DNA of 64,000 bases from Luteimonas fraxinea. Its GTDB lineage: Bacteria; Pseudomonadota; Gammaproteobacteria; Xanthomonadales; Xanthomonadaceae. The translations under genes were made by a program, and so were the position numbers. Below are positions 7,805-21,571 of the stretch, piece after piece. Below the pieces are notes generated by a model. That model did not search any database. It had not been told where the DNA came from and saw only the letters and a list, made by a program, of their open reading frames with translations. Every line of letters begins with the position of its first letter. Positions within the stretch are counted from its first letter, which is position 1. Location of the stretch: positions 806,001 through 870,000 of the forward strand of contig NZ_CP089507.1 of the NCBI RefSeq assembly GCF_021233355.1. The letters run 5' to 3'.

Positions 7805-10607
7805 TCACGCCGCGGCGTGCGCCGCCTCCGTCCGGTCGCGCTTGAGCACGGCGACCGGTTCCGCCCACGCACTGCCCGCGCGCCGCTTGCTGGTGGCCAG
7901 CACCAGATCCGACGGCTCGAACACGTTGAGGTTGTGGGTGATCGGCGTGGTCAGGATGTACTGCGCATCCGTGCTGCGCAGGAAGCGGCCGACCTTCTCG
8001 ATGTTGGCGACGTCGAGATGTGCGAACGGTTCGTCGATGAAGACGAAGCCGCCCGGCTGGTCCTCGTCGCGCAGCAGTGCGACCAGCAGCAGCAGCGATT
8101 TCATCACCTGCTGGCCGCCGGACGCCTCGCCGTCGTCGAGGCCGATCCAGCCCTTGCGGTCGAAATCGAACCGCACGGTGAGCCCGGCCTGCGCAAGCGC
8201 GACATCCTCGTTCGCCAGTTCCGGCATGCCGACATCGACACCGATGCCGGCGAGTTCGCCGAGCGCGGTGAGGTTCTTGCGGTAGCGACGCACGGTCGCA
8301 CGCAGCACGTTGATGTAGGCGCCGCGCGCGTCCTCGGTGAGGCGCCGCGCGCGGTGCAGATGCGCCTCGCGCTTTCCGATCGCCGCTTCGAGTGCGTCGT
8401 GGTCAGCGGCGAACTTGTCGCGCATCGCCACGCAGGCGGCGTCCTCGACGAAGCTGCCGCGTGCGAGCCGCTCGTCGATGCGCTCGAGTTCGCGCCGCAC
8501 CGCACCTGCGCTTTCGTAGGCCTCGCGCGCCTCGCGCAGCGCTTCGCGCGTGCGCCATGCAGCCGGCATTCGTGCACGGCGCTTGCGGAAATCGACCAGA
8601 CGCTGCACCAGCGCCACGCGCTCCTGCGCGATCTGGCTGCCGCGATCGCGCAGTTCCTGCGCCAGCGTGCGCAGTTCGCCCGCGCGCGTGGCGGCGGCGA
8701 TGCTGCCGTCCTTGTCCAGCCGTTCGCCGGCATCGAGCGCAGCGCGCGCGACGGTCAGCGCTTCGGCGGCGGCCTGTGCGGCCTCGGCCAGCGCCGGCAG
8801 GCGCGATTGCGCATCGGCGAACTCGGCCGCGCGCGTCACCAGTTCCTGCCCGGCATCGAGCCCGAGCAGGCGCGACTGCGCCGCATCGACCTCGCGACCC
8901 AGCGCGGTCAGCGCGTCCTCGCGTGCCTGCGCGCGTTCCTGCAATGCGATGGCTTCGGCATGCAACGACGCAAGCCGCGCCTCGCGCGCGCCGGTGCCGA
9001 AGTGGTGCTGGCCGCCGCCGATGTGGCGACCGCCGCGGTGCTCGCGCAGATAGCCTTGCGCGGTGATCCAGTCCTGGCCCTTGGGCAGACGCTGGCCGGC
9101 TTCGACATCGGCGACGCGCTGTACGCGATCGAGCTGACGCGGCAGCCACGCCGGCGGATCGGCATTGAAGCGCACGACCTCGAGCAGCGAGCCGCGCGTC
9201 GCCGGACCGGCCGGCGCGCGTTCCGCAACGACGAAGTGCCGGTACTGCAGGCGCTCGCCGAGCTGCCAGGCCGCGCGCGCGTCCTTCGCCGAATCGAGCA
9301 CCAGCAGATGCCGGTACGGCGCGAGCACGGCTTCGAGCGCGACCGCCCATTGCGGATCGGCGATCTCGACCAGTTCGGTCAGCACCGCATGGCCGATGTC
9401 GGCGCGATCGAGCGCAGCGCGGAACTCGCGCTCGAAGGGTTCGACGACACGCCCGCCGCCACGCAGCGCGGCCACCTGAGCGGCGATCTCGCCACCACGG
9501 GTGCGATCGCGTTCGGCCTCCAGACGCAGCTCGGCCTGGCGACGCCGGCCCTGCTCGACTTCCTGGCTGAGCGCATCGACGTCCGCGCCGCCGCGTTCCG
9601 CCTGCAGGCGCGCGAGTTCGTCATGGCGCCGCACCAGCTGCTCGGCGTCACGCGCCTGATCGCGTGCGCCGGTGAACCGCGTCTCGGCCGATTTCAACGC
9701 CGCGCGCGCATCGGCGATCGACTGCTGCAGGCCGGCGCGCGCATCGATCGACGCCGCGTCTTCGGCCTCCAGTGCGTCGTACGCCTGACTGCGTTCGCGC
9801 AGGCCACGACGCAGGCCGGTGAGTCGCGGCTTCGCGCCATCGATGGTCGCGCGCAGGTCGGCCAGTTCGACTTTCGGCGCGATTTCCGCTTCCAGAATCT
9901 GCCGCTGGTTGCGCAGCGCCATGCCGTCCTCGTAGGACCGCACATCGGCGCGCGACGATTCGAGCCGCATGTGCAGCTCGGCGAGTCCCTGCTGCAGTTC
10001 GGCGATTTCCTTGTCGATGTCGAACTGCTCGGCGCGGGCGCGCTGGTAGTCGTCCATCACCGCCTTGTCCTCGAACACGTCGAAGACGAGTTGCAGCAGT
10101 TCGCGTGGCGACAGCTGGCACAGCTTGTCGGTGGCGCCCTGCTCCAGCGTCAGCACGCGACAGATCGCGCGGCTCAGGCCGGCGCCGGCGAGACGCACGC
10201 GATAGTCGCGCACGCCCAGCCATTCGCCGCCGGCATCGAGCGCTTCCACCGGCACATCGCCGGCGACGATCTGGTAATCGCGGGTCCAGTCGCCGCCGCG
10301 CTTGCGCACGCGGCAGGCGATCGTCACCTGCTCGTCCATGCACGGGAAGAACGCGCGCCGGCCGCGTCGATCGACGGGGTTGCTGACCACCGCGCGCAGC
10401 CACGCAAACGGCTTGCCGTTGTGGCGCAGATAGGTCTTGTAGTCGCGCGCCATGTCGCGATCGTCGATCGCCAGCAGCGTACGCAGCGCATCGAGCAGCG
10501 TGGTCTTGCCGGAACCGTTCGGGCCCACAACGGTGATGATCGAGGCATCGAGCGGCAGGGCATAGCGCTGCCAGTAATCCCAATGCACGACTTCGAGACT
10601 GCGGAAC

Positions 10608-10615
<8 letters not shown>
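7805..10615 (-). CDS. mksB: MksB-type SMC ATPase (condensin-like)
   Basis: Structural maintenance of chromosomes ATPase, 936 residues. The Walker A motif GPNGSGKT is at 31-38. A long charged coiled coil covers about 190-400. A hinge domain spans about 405-545 (WAVALEAVLAPYRHLLVLD, then GGGQHHFGTG), and the returning coil runs about 546-780. The SGGQQ signature is at 832, Walker B FVFIDE at 857-862, and a D-loop AHLD follows. The length matches MksB (about 940) rather than MukB (about 1480). The start overlaps the end of mksE by 8 bp, so translation is coupled. With MksE and MksF it should form a DNA-organising or loop-extruding complex. No MksG/JetD nuclease gene follows; the next gene is convergent. 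Confidence 0.9.
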
Positions 10616-14956
<4,341 letters not shown>

Positions 14957-15328
14957 AGAAAACGTCGTCCTGTTCAGGTTCCGGATTCGACGACCGGGCG
15001 ATGGGCTTGAGCGCCACGCGACCGCGATAAACCTGAATAGGCACTGCGAGATCGTCGGCCCAGCCACACAAATCCCCCCCGCGCCAGTGCCCCGCATTCA
15101 CGTTTGATTCGAAAAACCGGGGCTACCGTGCCGTCACTTCGTTCCGCCACCTTCGGCGGCACACCGGCCCGACCCGCCTTCTGCGGACTTCGGTGCCCGG
15201 GCGATCAAGCGCACCACAGAGTCCGCCGCCCTCCCCAATACGCCATGCCGGTTCCTGCAGTTGCCTGCGTTCTTCTCAAGAGGAGGACGGCGACGTGCGG
15301 CCCGGCGCAACGCAGAAAGGAGTCGTTG
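14957..15328. other. intergenic region with a spaced inverted repeat
   Basis: About 372 bp between fadH and the SleB-like gene. It holds a 12-base inverted repeat with one mismatch, CCTGTTCAGGTT at 14969-14980 and AACCTGAATAGG at 15030-15041, separated by 49 bp. No T tract follows and no small gene is evident. The downstream part must carry the promoter of the hydrolase gene, but I could not locate it. Confidence 0.45.
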
Positions 15329-15808
15329 ATGAAACTTGAATGGGTGATGTGGCTGGCCTCCGTGCTGCCGCCCCCCGCCGCCGATTCGCTCTGTCTGAGC
15401 ACGACGGTGTATCTGGAAGCCCGAGACCAGTCCGTCCGTGGACAGGAAGCCGTCGCCGAGGTGGCCCTGCGCCGCCAGGAGAGCGGTCTGTGGGGTGAGT
15501 CGATGTGCGAAGTGGTCACCGCGCGCAAGCAGTTCGCGCCGACGATCCTGTCGCCGAACACCAAGCTCGCCAACACCAATGCCTGGACCCGCGCGGTCAG
15601 CGTGGCGCTGGAGTCGGAACGCAACTGGTCGCTGCCGCCCGAGCAGCGCCGTCAGGTCGTGCCCGGCGCAAGCCACTTCATGGCCCACGCGATTGCCGCG
15701 CCGGCCTGGCGCAGTGCGCACCAGGTGGCGACGATCGGTGATCACACCTTCCTGCGCGTGCAGTCGCTGCGCCCGGCGCGTCCGACGACCGACAGCGAAC
15801 GCGGCTGA
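15329..15808 (+). CDS. SleB-like cell wall hydrolase
   Basis: A 159-residue protein of the Hydrolase_2/SleB family (peptidoglycan lytic enzymes). The family core is visible: STTVYLEARDQSVRGQEAVAEVALRR with the candidate catalytic glutamate in YLEAR, then ESMCEVVTARKQFAPT, and later SHFMAHAIAAPAW. The start was set at ATG 15329 by a strong ribosome binding site (AGAAAGGAG) six bases upstream. The N-terminus is moderately hydrophobic and could be a short signal or anchor, so export is likely but not certain. Two cysteines (C22 and C60 region) could form a disulfide. Confidence 0.85.
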   Translation: MKLEWVMWLASVLPPPAADSLCLSTTVYLEARDQSVRGQEAVAEVALRRQESGLWGESMCEVVTARKQFAPTILSPNTKLANTNAWTRAVSVALESERNWSLPPEQRRQVVPGASHFMAHAIAAPAWRSAHQVATIGDHTFLRVQSLRPARPTTDSERG

Positions 15809-15881
15809 CCGCCCGCGTCGCCGGCTTCCCCGGCCGCGACGCCCGGCGCATGATGGCGGCCCGTACAACCCTGGGACCGCC

Positions 15882-16496
15882 ATGCGCATCCTCCATACCA
15901 AGCCCGGCGCCTGTTCGCTGGCCGACCACATCGTGCTGCAGTGGATCGGCGCCCCGTTCGAAGCGCGCGTCGTCGACGCGACGCAGATGAAGGAACCCGC
16001 GTTCCTCGCACTCAATCCCGCCGGCGCGGTGCCGGTGCTGGTCGAAGGCGACTGGGTGCTGACCCAGAACGCCGCGATCCTCAACTATCTGGCCGACAGC
16101 CATCCCGACGCGCAGCTCGGTGGCGACGGTTCACCGCAGGGACGCGCCGAGGTCAACCGCTGGCTCGCGTTGCTCAATGCCGACCTGCATCCGTCGTTCC
16201 ATCCGCTGTTCGGCAGCACCAAATATCTGGAAGACGCGGATGTCGTGGATCGCACGCGCAAGCACGCGATGCAGAAGATCCGCGGCCTGTATGAGCGCAT
16301 CGACGCACAGCTCGCCGGCCGCGACTACCTCACCGGTACGCGTTCGATTGCCGATCCGTATCTGTTCGTCACCCTGCAGTGGGCAAAGCGCCTGAAGCTC
16401 GATCTGGGCGGGCTCGACAACCTGCACGCCTTCGACGCGCGCATGCTTGCCGACGACGGCGTCCGCGCGGCGATGACTACCGAAGGGTTGATCTGA
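15882..16496 (+). CDS. glutathione S-transferase (beta class-like)
   Basis: A cytoplasmic detoxification enzyme of 204 residues that conjugates glutathione to electrophiles. The N-terminal thioredoxin-like domain starts MRILHTKPGACSLADHI, where C11 corresponds to the reactive cysteine of bacterial beta-class GSTs. The cis-proline glutathione-binding segment NPAGAVPVL and the following QNAAILNYLAD are intact. The all-helical C-terminal domain spans about 85-204 and includes SIADPYLFVTLQWA. The ATG at 15882 gives the family N-terminus. It is 73 bp downstream of the SleB-like gene on the same strand, possibly cotranscribed. Confidence 0.93.
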   Translation: MRILHTKPGACSLADHIVLQWIGAPFEARVVDATQMKEPAFLALNPAGAVPVLVEGDWVLTQNAAILNYLADSHPDAQLGGDGSPQGRAEVNRWLALLNADLHPSFHPLFGSTKYLEDADVVDRTRKHAMQKIRGLYERIDAQLAGRDYLTGTRSIADPYLFVTLQWAKRLKLDLGGLDNLHAFDARMLADDGVRAAMTTEGLI

Positions 16497-16562
16497 TCGA
16501 TCCGTCGAACTGGCGCGTCGCATCATGCGGCGCGCCGGTTCGATGTGCTGCGGCGGGCTTGC

Positions 16563-17078
16563 TTACGCAGCGCCTGCGCCGGTGTCCGCCGCGGCGCGTA
16601 TGCCTGCAATGATCTCCGCGGCCACGCGCGCATCGCGCGCCTTGGTGAGCGCCGTCTGCAGCATCGGCAACAGGGCTTCGAGCGCGGCCGCATCGTCGGC
16701 GCGTTCCAGCTTGAGCTGGGTGAGATATCCGCCGACGAGCCCGAGATGCGCGCGTGTCGCATCGTTCATCAGTGCGTAAAGAATCAGGTGGCGTTGCGCA
16801 TCACTGTCGCTGCGCCCTTCGTGGATCGAAGCTGCGGCATTGGCTGGATGCACGGCGCCTACGCCCGATGCAGTGACCAGCCCGAGCGCCGCCAGTTGTT
16901 CGAGTGCATCCGCCGGCGCATGCAGCCGGCGCGCGATGGCATCGAGTTCCAGCGCGCCGCGTTGACCGTCGACGAGTAACAGCAGCGAGCGCAATGCAGC
17001 CGGCAGGCGCTGCGCACGCGTTTCGATTTCCGCCCGACCCGCGTCGGTCTTCGCGGGTATCGCGATCGCGATCTCCAT
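16563..17078 (-). CDS. protein of unknown function
   Basis: A 171-residue soluble, helix-rich, alanine-rich product. The segment LRSLLLLVDGQRGALELDAIARRLHAPADALEQLAALGLV (about 28-67) has the shape of a winged helix-turn-helix seen in some xanthomonad regulators, but I cannot name a family. The start is taken at ATG 17078, which has a purine-rich GGGGACGAAG just upstream; an in-frame ATG at 17132 is possible. It lies 66 bp from the convergent GST gene and downstream of prpF on the same strand across a 150 bp gap in which I see nothing clear. Confidence 0.6.
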   Translation of the reverse strand: MEIAIAIPAKTDAGRAEIETRAQRLPAALRSLLLLVDGQRGALELDAIARRLHAPADALEQLAALGLVTASGVGAVHPANAAASIHEGRSDSDAQRHLILYALMNDATRAHLGLVGGYLTQLKLERADDAAALEALLPMLQTALTKARDARVAAEIIAGIRAAADTGAGAA

Positions 17079-17228
17079 CGCTTCGTCCCCTTCCACTGAC
17101 GGCGTTGCCGTCCCCCGCATGGACCCTTGCACGCGGGGAGGCCCGGAACCAGTCAGACCAAGGTCGAAACCGCGACGCGCGACACGTTCGCGATGAAGGG
17201 CCGTCGATGGAGTTGCGTCGCTGCGGGA

Positions 17229-18425
17229 TCAGCCCAGCGTGTCGCCGGGCACGCGGATCGCACCTTCCATCAGCACGCGCGCCGAGCGCGACATGATCGC
17301 CTTCGACACGGTCCACTGTCCGTCGACCTCGACCGCCTCCGCGCCGACACGCAGCGCCCCCGAGGGATGACCGAAGCGCACCGAGCTACGTGCACCGCCG
17401 CCTGCGGCCAGATTCACCAGCGTGCCGGGAATTGCTGCTGCCGTGCCGATCGCAACCGCCGCCGTGCCCATCATCGCGTGGTGCAGCTTGCCCATCGACA
17501 GCGCGCGCACCAGCAGATCAATGTCGCCGGCCGCGATCGCCTTGCCGCTCGACACCACGTGATCCTGCGGCGGCGCGACGAATGCGACCTTCGGCGTGTG
17601 CTGGCGCTTCGACGCATCCGACACATCTTTGATCAACCCCATGCGCACCGCGCCATGTGCGCGGATCGTCTCGAACATCGCGAGCGCTTTCGCGTCGCCG
17701 TTGATCGCGTCCTGCAACTCGGTGCCGGTGCAACCGATCGAAGCGGCGTCGACGAAGATCGTCGGAATGCCGGCATTGATCAGCGTTGCGCGCAGCGTAC
17801 CGACGCCTAGCACTTCGAGATCGTCGACGAGATGGCCGGTGGGGAACATCGCACCGCCGCCATCGCCCTCGCCCTCGTCGGCGGGATCGACGAACTCCAG
17901 CACGATCTCCGCCGCCGGAAATGTCACGCCATCAAGCTCGAAATCGCCGGTTTCCTGCACCTGCCCGTCCGCAACCGGCACGTGCACGATGATGGTCTTG
18001 CCGATGTTCGCCTGCCACACGCGCACCGCGACGGTGCCGTCGCGCGGAATCCGCGCCGCATCGATGAAGCCGTTGGCGATCGCGAACGGACCGACCGCGG
18101 TACTGAGGTTGCCGCAGTTGCCGCTCCAGTCGACGAACGCGGTGTCGATCGACACCTGGCCGTAGAGATAGTCGACATCGTGATCCGGCACCGATGCCGG
18201 CCCGATGATCACGCACTTGCTGGTGGACGAGGTCGCGCCGCCCATGCCGTCGGTGTGTTTGGCGTAGGGATCGGGCGAGCCGATCACGCGCATCAGCAAT
18301 TCGTCGCGCGCGGAACCGGGCACCTGCGCGGCGGCGGGCAGGTCTTCGAGGCGGAAGAACACGCCTTTCGAAGTGCCACCGCGCATGTAGGTGGCGGGGA
18401 TGCGGAGTTGGGGGGCGTAGGTCAT
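17229..18425 (-). CDS. prpF: 2-methylaconitate cis-trans isomerase
   Basis: Isomerises trans- to cis-2-methylaconitate, the partner step to AcnD in the methylcitrate cycle. With the ATG at 18425 the product has 398 residues, the normal PrpF length. Typical segments are present: PATYMRGGTSKGVFF near the N-terminus, GGATSSTSK, DWSGNCGNLS with a catalytic-type cysteine, and SIGCTGTELQDA. The frame continues open upstream through a GC-rich repeat into a DUF559 domain, so a 531-residue fusion is formally possible. There is no strong ribosome binding site before the 18425 ATG, which leaves the point open. It is the last gene of the prpB-prpC-acnD-prpF array. Confidence 0.93.
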   Translation of the reverse strand: MTYAPQLRIPATYMRGGTSKGVFFRLEDLPAAAQVPGSARDELLMRVIGSPDPYAKHTDGMGGATSSTSKCVIIGPASVPDHDVDYLYGQVSIDTAFVDWSGNCGNLSTAVGPFAIANGFIDAARIPRDGTVAVRVWQANIGKTIIVHVPVADGQVQETGDFELDGVTFPAAEIVLEFVDPADEGEGDGGGAMFPTGHLVDDLEVLGVGTLRATLINAGIPTIFVDAASIGCTGTELQDAINGDAKALAMFETIRAHGAVRMGLIKDVSDASKRQHTPKVAFVAPPQDHVVSSGKAIAAGDIDLLVRALSMGKLHHAMMGTAAVAIGTAAAIPGTLVNLAAGGGARSSVRFGHPSGALRVGAEAVEVDGQWTVSKAIMSRSARVLMEGAIRVPGDTLG

Positions 18426-18824
18426 GACAGTCACTTGCTCTGTTTTGGCTTGTCTCCCCTCTCCCCTTGCGGGAGAGGGGTCGGGGGAGAGGGGTGCTTC
18501 CCGCAACGCATTCCAGATTGCTTCAAGCACCGCTTCCGTGCGCTGCAGGATGTCGTGATTCCAGAAGCGCAGCACGCGGAAGCCTTGCTGCCTCAGCCAC
18601 GCATCGCGTGCGACGTCCTGTGGTGAATCGAGATGCTGCCCGCCATCGGCCTCCACGATCACACGCGCATCGAAATGCACGAAGTCGACGATGTACGGAC
18701 CGATTGGCTGCTGGCGGCGGAACTTCTGTCCATCGAAGCGGTGGGCGCGGAGATGACGCCAGAGCACGTGCTCGGCGTCGGTCATGCTTCGACGCAGGTG
18801 TTTGGCGAATGTGCGTTGATCCAT
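18426..18824 (-). CDS. DUF559 endonuclease-fold domain, in frame with prpF
   Basis: From ATG 18824 the frame encodes about 108 residues of DUF559, a Vsr/PD-(D/E)XK-like nuclease fold. The visible motifs are KHLRRSMTDAEHVLWRHLR, then IVDFVHFDARVIVEADGGQH with the candidate catalytic Asp and Glu/Gln, then GFRVLRFWNHDIL. It has no stop of its own: the frame reads through the GC-rich repeat (as PLSPDPSPARGEG) straight into prpF. The ATG lies 1 bp from the right-hand repeat, whose GGGGAGAGGGG would serve as a Shine-Dalgarno. The function of DUF559 proteins is not established; a mobile cassette is my inference. Confidence 0.72.
18456..18494. repeat. left GC-rich inverted repeat flanking the DUF559 cassette
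   Basis: CCCCTCTCCCC, TTGC, GGGAGAGGGG, then TCGGGGGAGAGGGG. It folds on itself and is almost the reverse complement of the copy at 18826-18863. Translations of this repeat (PSPARGEG type) are common beside DUF559 genes in many proteobacteria, from general knowledge. Confidence 0.8.
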
Positions 18825-18825
18825 T

Positions 18826-18863
18826 CCCCTCTCCCCAACCCCTCTCCCGCAGGGGGAGAGGGG
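18826..18863. repeat. right GC-rich inverted repeat flanking the DUF559 cassette
   Basis: CCCCTCTCCCC, AACCCCTCTCCCG, CAGGGGGAGAGGGG. It is the inverted partner of 18456-18494, lying 5 bp from the acnD stop and 1 bp from the DUF559 start codon. Confidence 0.8.
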
Positions 18864-18868
18864 CTAGA

Positions 18869-21466
18869 TCATGCGGCTTTGGACGACTCCAGAAAATCCT
18901 GCGCGAACCGCTGCAGCACACCACCGGCTTCATAGATCGAGACTTCTTCCGCGGTGTCGAGTCGGCAGATCACCGGCACCGACAGTTGCGTGCCGTCATG
19001 GCGGTGGATCACCAGCGTGAGCATCGCGCGGGGGGTTCGGTCGCCTGTGACGTCGAAGGTTTCGGTGCCGTCGATGCCGAGCGTCAGGCGGGTCACGCCG
19101 GGCTGGAACTCCAGCGGCAGCACGCCCATGCCGATCAGGTTGGTGCGGTGGATGCGCTCGAAGCCTTCGGCGACGATCGCTTCCACGCCCGCCAGACGCA
19201 CGCCCTTGGCCGCCCAGTCACGCGAGCTGCCCTGGCCGTAGTCAGCGCCGGCGATGATCACCAGCGGCTGCTTGCGGTCCATGTAGGTCTCGATCGCTTC
19301 CCACATACGCACGACCTGGCCTTCCGGTTCGATACGCGCCAGCGAGCCCTGACGCACCGTGCCGTCGACAATCGCCATCTCGTTGACGAGCTTCGGATTG
19401 GCGAACGTGGCGCGCTGCGCGGTCAGATGATCGCCGCGATGGGTCGCGTAGGAATTGAAGTCCTCTTCCGGCACGCCCATCTTCGCGAGGTACTCGCCGG
19501 CCGCGCTGTCGGCCATGATCGCGTTCGACGGCGACAGGTGATCGGTGGTGATGTTGTCGCCGAGCACCGCGAGCGGGCGCATACCGGTCAGCGTGCGCGC
19601 GCCGGCCAGCGCACCTTCCCAGTACGGCGGACGGCGGATGTAGGTGCTCATCTCGCGCCAGTCGTACAACGGCGCAACGCGCTCGCCGGTATCGACGTGG
19701 AGCTTGAACATCGGGCCGTAGACGGCGCGGAACTGCTCCGGTTTCACGCTGGCCTTGACCACCGCGTCGATCTCTTCGTCCGACGGCCAGAGATCCTTGA
19801 GCGTGACCGCGTTGCCGTCATGGTCGATGCCGAGCACGTCCTTCTCGATGTCGAAGCGTACGGTGCCGGCGATCGCATACGCGATGACCAGCGGCGGCGA
19901 CGCGAGGAAGGCCTGCTTGGCGTAGGGGTGGATGCGGCCATCGAAATTTCGGTTGCCGCTGAGCACGGCGGTCGCGTACAGGTCGCGGTCGACGATCTCC
20001 TGCTGGATCGCGGGATCCAGCGCGCCGCTCATGCCGTTGCAGGTGGTGCACGCGAAAGCAACGATGCCGAAACCGAGTTGCTCGAGATCCGGAAGCAGGC
20101 CGCTTTCTTCGAGATACAGCTGCACGGCCTTGGACCCCGGCGCGAGCGAACTCTTGACCCACGGCTTGCGCGTCAGGCCGCGCGCGTTCGCGTTGCGGGC
20201 CAGCAGCGCGGCGGCGATGACGTTGCGCGGGTTCGAGGTGTTCGTGCAGCTGGTGATCGCGGCGATGATCACCGCGCCGTCGGGCATGGTGCCGTCGGTC
20301 GGCATCTCCCATGCGCCGGCGATGCCGCTGGCGGCGAGATCGCTGGTCGCCACGCGCTTGTGCGGGTTCGACGGGCCGGCCATGTTGCGCACTACGCTCG
20401 ACAGGTCGAAGTGCAGCGTGCGCACGTACTCGGCGCCGACCAGCGCATCGGCCCACAAGCCGGCGGCCTTCGCATAGGTTTCGACCAGCGCGACCTGGGT
20501 GTCTTCGCGACCGGTCAGGCGCAGGTAGTCGAGCGTGTTGTCGTCGATGAAGAACATCGCCGCGGTCGCGCCGTACTCGGGCGCCATGTTGGAGATCGTC
20601 GCGCGATCGCCGACCGACAGCGCAGCCGCTCCGGGTCCACGGAATTCCAGATACGCGCCGACCACCTTCGACTTGCGCAGGAACTCGGTCAGCGCCAGTA
20701 CGACGTCGGTCGCGGTGATGCCCGGGCCGGGACGCCCTGCCAGTTCGACGCCGACGATCTCCGGCGTGCGCATCCACGACGCGCGGCCGAGCATGACGTT
20801 CTCGGCTTCGAGGCCACCGACGCCGACTGCGATCACGCCCAGCGCATCGACGTGCGGCGTGTGGCTGTCGGTGCCGACGCAGGTATCCGGAAACGCGACG
20901 CCGTCCTGCACGTAGACCACCGGCGACATCTTCTCCAGATTGATCTGGTGCATGATCCCGTTGCCCGGCGGAATCACCTCGACGTTGTGGAACGCGAGTT
21001 TGGTCCAGTCGATGAAGTGGAAACGGTCGGCGTTGCGACGGTCTTCGATCGTCCGGTTCTTCGCGAATGCATCCGGGTCATAGCCGCCGCATTCCACCGC
21101 CAGCGAGTGATCGACGATCAGCTGCACCGGCACGACCGGATTGACCTTCGCCGGATCGCCGCCCTGGTCGGCGATCGCATCGCGCAGACCGGCGAGATCG
21201 ACCAGCGCGGTCTGGCCGAGGATGTCGTGACAGACCACGCGTGCCGGATACCACGGAAAGTCGATGTCCTGTCGCAGTTCGATCAGCTGCCGCAGCGCAT
21301 CGTCGAGCTGCGCGGGCTCGCAGCGCCGCACCAGATTCTCGGCATGCACGCGCGCGGTGTAGGACATGCGGTCGTACGCGCCGGGCGCGAGGGCTTCAAC
21401 GGCGGCGCGCGCGTCGAACCAGTCGAGCTTCGTGCCGGGAAGGGGTTTGCGGTGCTGGCTGTTCAT
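18869..21466 (-). CDS. acnD: Fe/S-dependent 2-methylisocitrate dehydratase
   Basis: Aconitase-superfamily enzyme that dehydrates 2-methylcitrate; with PrpF it replaces PrpD in the methylcitrate cycle. The 865-residue length is right for AcnD (about 867). Three cysteines bind the 4Fe-4S cluster: C407 (SCTNTSNP), C473 and C476 (ACTTCNGMSG). Other signature segments are CVGTDSHTPHVDALG, GNRNFDGRIHP and GADYGQGSSRDWAAKG in the swivelling C-terminal domain. The start ATG 21466 fits the family N-terminus. It is preceded by prpC across a REP-containing gap of 105 bp, and its stop sits 5 bp from the DUF559-flanking repeat. Confidence 0.97.
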   Translation of the reverse strand: MNSQHRKPLPGTKLDWFDARAAVEALAPGAYDRMSYTARVHAENLVRRCEPAQLDDALRQLIELRQDIDFPWYPARVVCHDILGQTALVDLAGLRDAIADQGGDPAKVNPVVPVQLIVDHSLAVECGGYDPDAFAKNRTIEDRRNADRFHFIDWTKLAFHNVEVIPPGNGIMHQINLEKMSPVVYVQDGVAFPDTCVGTDSHTPHVDALGVIAVGVGGLEAENVMLGRASWMRTPEIVGVELAGRPGPGITATDVVLALTEFLRKSKVVGAYLEFRGPGAAALSVGDRATISNMAPEYGATAAMFFIDDNTLDYLRLTGREDTQVALVETYAKAAGLWADALVGAEYVRTLHFDLSSVVRNMAGPSNPHKRVATSDLAASGIAGAWEMPTDGTMPDGAVIIAAITSCTNTSNPRNVIAAALLARNANARGLTRKPWVKSSLAPGSKAVQLYLEESGLLPDLEQLGFGIVAFACTTCNGMSGALDPAIQQEIVDRDLYATAVLSGNRNFDGRIHPYAKQAFLASPPLVIAYAIAGTVRFDIEKDVLGIDHDGNAVTLKDLWPSDEEIDAVVKASVKPEQFRAVYGPMFKLHVDTGERVAPLYDWREMSTYIRRPPYWEGALAGARTLTGMRPLAVLGDNITTDHLSPSNAIMADSAAGEYLAKMGVPEEDFNSYATHRGDHLTAQRATFANPKLVNEMAIVDGTVRQGSLARIEPEGQVVRMWEAIETYMDRKQPLVIIAGADYGQGSSRDWAAKGVRLAGVEAIVAEGFERIHRTNLIGMGVLPLEFQPGVTRLTLGIDGTETFDVTGDRTPRAMLTLVIHRHDGTQLSVPVICRLDTAEEVSIYEAGGVLQRFAQDFLESSKAA

Positions 21467-21501
21467 GGCTGGCTGTCTGAAAAAAGAGAGTGTCTAACGC
21501 T

Positions 21502-21557
21502 CGTCATTCCCGCGCAGGCGGGAATGACGGACCGTGGGTCCCGCGTGTGCGGGGACC
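21502..21557. repeat. REP-like double stem-loop between prpC and acnD
   Basis: First hairpin: GTCATTCCCGC / GCGGGAATGAC (21503-21528) with a 4-base loop. Second: GGTCCCGC / GCGGGGACC (21537-21557) with one bulge. The first matches the CATTCCCGC-type repeats common in xanthomonads; a related pair is at 51177-51269. It may stabilise the upstream prpBC part of the mRNA. Confidence 0.7.
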
Positions 21558-21571
21558 AATGCAGGACGGCG

